From Arthrobacter sp. MN05-02 (GTDB lineage Bacteria; Actinomycetota; Actinomycetes; Actinomycetales; Micrococcaceae), in contig AP018697.1 in assembly GCA_004001285.1 (NCBI GenBank), positions 620,001 to 684,000 on the forward strand: a stretch of 64,000 bases of DNA, given 5' to 3'. The position numbers and the translations under genes are program-made. A model generated the notes under the pieces. The model saw only the letters and a list, made by a program, of their open reading frames with translations. It made no database searches and was not told the DNA's origin. Within the stretch, counting starts at the first letter, position 1. Every line of letters begins with the position of its first letter. Shown piece by piece: positions 61,807 through 64,000 of the stretch.

Positions 61807-64000
61807 TTAAGGGCCGGAAGGCGCGCGGTGTTCGTCCGAGCCCTCGCAGAGTCCGATGAAGGCGCCGAGCTCCTCAAGCGCTGCCGGGGTCGCGGGCAGG
61901 TGATGGGTCAGCCGGGGCGAGCGGATGATGACCGCCCGCCACTGGCCGCGTGAGACGGCGACGTTGATCCGGTTGCGGTTCAGCAGGAAGCCGATGCCCC
62001 GCGGTGCCTCGGCGGCGGACGACGCCGCCATGCTGACGATCACGACGGCGGCCTGCTGGCCCTGGAACCTGTCCACCGTCCCGACCCTGACGTCCCGGTA
62101 GCCCGCCGCGGACAGGGCCTCCCGGACGAGCCGGACCTGCGCATTGTAGGCGGCCACCACCAGGAGGTCGGCCTGGTCCAGCGGCCGGGACGGAGCCCCT
62201 GCGCCCGCCGTCCAGGGCAGGCCGAGGTGCCGCCGGACCTGGGCGACCACTTCCGCAGCCTCCTCGACGGACGACGTGGCATTGCCGTCGTGGTCCACCG
62301 ACACGCACTCGATGCCGGGAGCCGGCCCCATCAGGAGCCGCTCCCGCGCCGCAGGGGCCGTGGTGAGCCGGCCGTCGTAGGCGAAGCGGGAGACGGCGAG
62401 GCAGAGATCCGGGTGCATGCGCCAGGTGTCCGCGAGGAAGTAGCCGAACTCCGGCGGCAGGGTGGCGGCACCCGCCGAGAGCCAGCCAAGTGCCGAATCG
62501 TCGACCGGCTCCGGGTGGATCCCCTGGGTGACCTGCGGCAACTGCTGAGGATCACCCAGCAGGAGGAGCCTGCGGGCAGCCCGCGCGACGGCCAGGGTGT
62601 TCGCCAGCGAGAACTGTCCCGCCTCGTCGATGACCAGCAGGTCGAGCGACGCGGCCGGGACGGCCCGGCCGGTCATCGTCCACGCCGTGCCGCCCACCAG
62701 GCAGCCGCCCTCCGCCTCGACGAGGCGCGCGACGTCGTCGTCCGAGCGCCGGCTCCACGGTGTCGCCGCGTCCGCCTCCTTCGGCTTCTTCGCCACGAGC
62801 TCCTCGGGAACCCCTGCCTCCATCGCCCGGCAGAGCAGGTTCTCGACGACGGCGTGGGACTGCGCCACGACGCCGACCTTCCAGCCGAGGCGCACCAGCC
62901 GTGCGACGACATCCGCGCCGACGTGCGTCTTGCCCGTCCCGGGAGGCCCCTGGACAGCGAGGTAGGAGCCCTGGAGCAGCCGCAGCGCGGTGGTGATCGC
63001 CTCCGCGTACCCTCCGGTCCCGTGCGGGACGGCGGGCAGGGCGGCTCCGGCCGGCAGCCGCGGGGGGATCCGCCGGAGGAGGTCGAGCGCCGGACCCGGA
63101 GGCAGCTCGGGCAGTGCCCCGCCCACGCGGTCCGCCAGTTCGACGAGCGCATCCTGCAGGGATCTCGTCGGCAGGGGCTGGTCGGGGGAGAGTGCCACGG
63201 GCAGCTCGGGCCGCGGATCCGCGCCGCGCCGGAGCTTCTCCCGGAGGACTGCCGTGGTGATGCCGTCCCCGTCCTCCGTCAGGGCGAGCACCTCGACCCC
63301 GAACCAGCCGCCCCGCCCGCTGCCGCCGCTGTCCACGGTGCCGGCTCCGTCCGGCGCCGGGGCGTCGTAGATCGCGAAGTAGGGAGAGCCCTCACGGAAG
63401 TCCGCACCGGGCTGCAGGCGGGCCGTGCCCCTCAGGATACGTACCGGGTTCGCCCGGGACGTCGGCTTCGCCCAGTCCTCGACGACCTCGAGACCGCGGA
63501 ACACCAGGACGTCCCGCGCCTGTTCCCACTCGTGGGCGGGGGCGGCGAGGCGGTCGAAGTGGGACCACCAGAACTGCTTGCGCTCCCGGCGGTGGTAGCC
63601 CACGGCGGCGGCGACGAGTGCCACGGCCTGCTGGTCGGGGCGCCGGGCCTCCTCCGGGGAGAGCCCGCCGAGATGATCCAGCAGCCTGGCCTCCTCGGGT
63701 ATGGGCCCGTAGGCGGACAGGGCCTCCTCCGAAGCGGCGGGCGGAACCGGCGGGCGCCGGCGGTCGGCGTGCCGCGCCTCCAGGTCGAGCAGCCAGTCCC
63801 GGAGCCGGAGCGTGGAGAGGCAGTCGTAGGTGTTGTAGTCGCTGATGCCGGCGAGGATCTCCGCCGCCGCTGCCTCGTCGCCGGCGTCGCGCGCCGTGCA
63901 GTAGGCCGCGTAGGCCACCACCGAGGCTCCGGCGTCCGTCACGTCCCCGGAGCGGAGGGTGCTGCCCATGTAGAGGGGCTCGAGCTTCTTGAGGCTGTAG
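61807..64000 (-). CDS. TM0106-type RecB-like nuclease/helicase (N-terminus beyond window)
   Basis: C-terminal 731 residues visible, reading into the window edge as YSLKKLEPLY then MGSTLRSGDV. The start of the visible part is the end of a RecB/Cas4-like nuclease domain (ISDYNTYDCLSTLRLRDWLL). A linker follows, and then an SF1 Upf1/DNA2-type helicase with Walker A VQGPPGTGKTHVGADV, motif II VIDEAGQFSLANTL, GDPQQLPQVTQG (motif III), TWRMHPDL (motif IV), GTVDRFQGQQAAVVIVS (motif V) and NVAVSRGQWRAVI (motif VI). It is likely a DNA repair or defence-related nuclease-helicase. The full protein is usually over 1,100 residues. Confidence 0.88.
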   Translation of the reverse strand, partial: YSLKKLEPLYMGSTLRSGDVTDAGASVVAYAAYCTARDAGDEAAAAEILAGISDYNTYDCLSTLRLRDWLLDLEARHADRRRPPVPPAASEEALSAYGPIPEEARLLDHLGGLSPEEARRPDQQAVALVAAAVGYHRRERKQFWWSHFDRLAAPAHEWEQARDVLVFRGLEVVEDWAKPTSRANPVRILRGTARLQPGADFREGSPYFAIYDAPAPDGAGTVDSGGSGRGGWFGVEVLALTEDGDGITTAVLREKLRRGADPRPELPVALSPDQPLPTRSLQDALVELADRVGGALPELPPGPALDLLRRIPPRLPAGAALPAVPHGTGGYAEAITTALRLLQGSYLAVQGPPGTGKTHVGADVVARLVRLGWKVGVVAQSHAVVENLLCRAMEAGVPEELVAKKPKEADAATPWSRRSDDDVARLVEAEGGCLVGGTAWTMTGRAVPAASLDLLVIDEAGQFSLANTLAVARAARRLLLLGDPQQLPQVTQGIHPEPVDDSALGWLSAGAATLPPEFGYFLADTWRMHPDLCLAVSRFAYDGRLTTAPAARERLLMGPAPGIECVSVDHDGNATSSVEEAAEVVAQVRRHLGLPWTAGAGAPSRPLDQADLLVVAAYNAQVRLVREALSAAGYRDVRVGTVDRFQGQQAAVVIVSMAASSAAEAPRGIGFLLNRNRINVAVSRGQWRAVIIRSPRLTHHLPATPAALEELGAFIGLCEGSDEHRAPSGP

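Overview
The window is 64 kb of G+C-rich actinobacterial chromosome. Gene content and protein style (IdeR/DtxR, Ala/Pro-linker NlpC/P60 proteins, an Rpf-LysM protein, ECF transporter, mobA/moeA/fdhD) point to Micrococcaceae, Arthrobacter in the broad sense. This placement is an inference from protein families; no rRNA is present. I see no phage, insertion sequence, CRISPR array or plasmid signature. One tRNA, Arg(CCT), is present.

Layout. 0-4 kb: partial serC, a DtxR/IdeR metal regulator, then a c-di-AMP (ydaO-type) riboswitch leading a tandem pair of secreted NlpC/P60 proteins. 4-8 kb: HNH nuclease and a molybdenum-cofactor/formate-dehydrogenase maturation block (mobA, DUF6457, moeA, fdhD). 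8-13 kb: cystine-like ABC importer, ABC exporter, NUDIX hydrolase. 13-19 kb: tRNA-Arg, membrane protein, PcrA/UvrD helicase, sucCD. 19-26 kb: MFS sugar transporter, zinc alcohol dehydrogenase, SRPBCC protein, VIT1/CCC1 transporter, acyl-CoA ligase, AI-2E family protein. 26-34 kb: sodium/solute symporter, XRE-cupin regulator, APC permease, and an arginase-family/TPP-decarboxylase pair that resembles part of the arginine transaminase (2-ketoarginine) pathway. 34-35 kb: small accessory proteins (DUF2945, DUF3140, a membrane protein). 35-38 kb: a compact type III polyketide synthase / methyltransferase / flavin hydroxylase operon, architecturally like phenolic-lipid operons. 38-44 kb: SDRs, a lipoprotein, an Rpf-LysM protein with a structured 5' leader, glutathione-independent formaldehyde dehydrogenase. 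44-53 kb: aconitase, then a GntR / nucleoside hydrolase / ECF transporter block for nucleoside salvage, and an epoxide-hydrolase-like protein. 53-64 kb: SWIM-SNF2 helicase, CPA1 antiporter, benE with a divergent XRE-cupin regulator, a luciferase-like oxidoreductase with a ribosome-site-sequestering leader, cspA, and a nuclease-helicase running off the right edge.

A striking feature of this copy is that about ten genes, including housekeeping acnA and pcrA, are interrupted by one-base indels, mostly in short G or C runs. The pattern fits uncorrected sequencing error better than real gene decay, so these genes are listed as CDS spanning the break, with the position given.

Most promising for follow-up: a pseudoknot-capable leader RNA upstream of the Rpf gene, the leader of the luciferase-like gene, the three-gene type III PKS cassette, and the 2-ketoarginine-type catabolic pair with its transporter and regulator.
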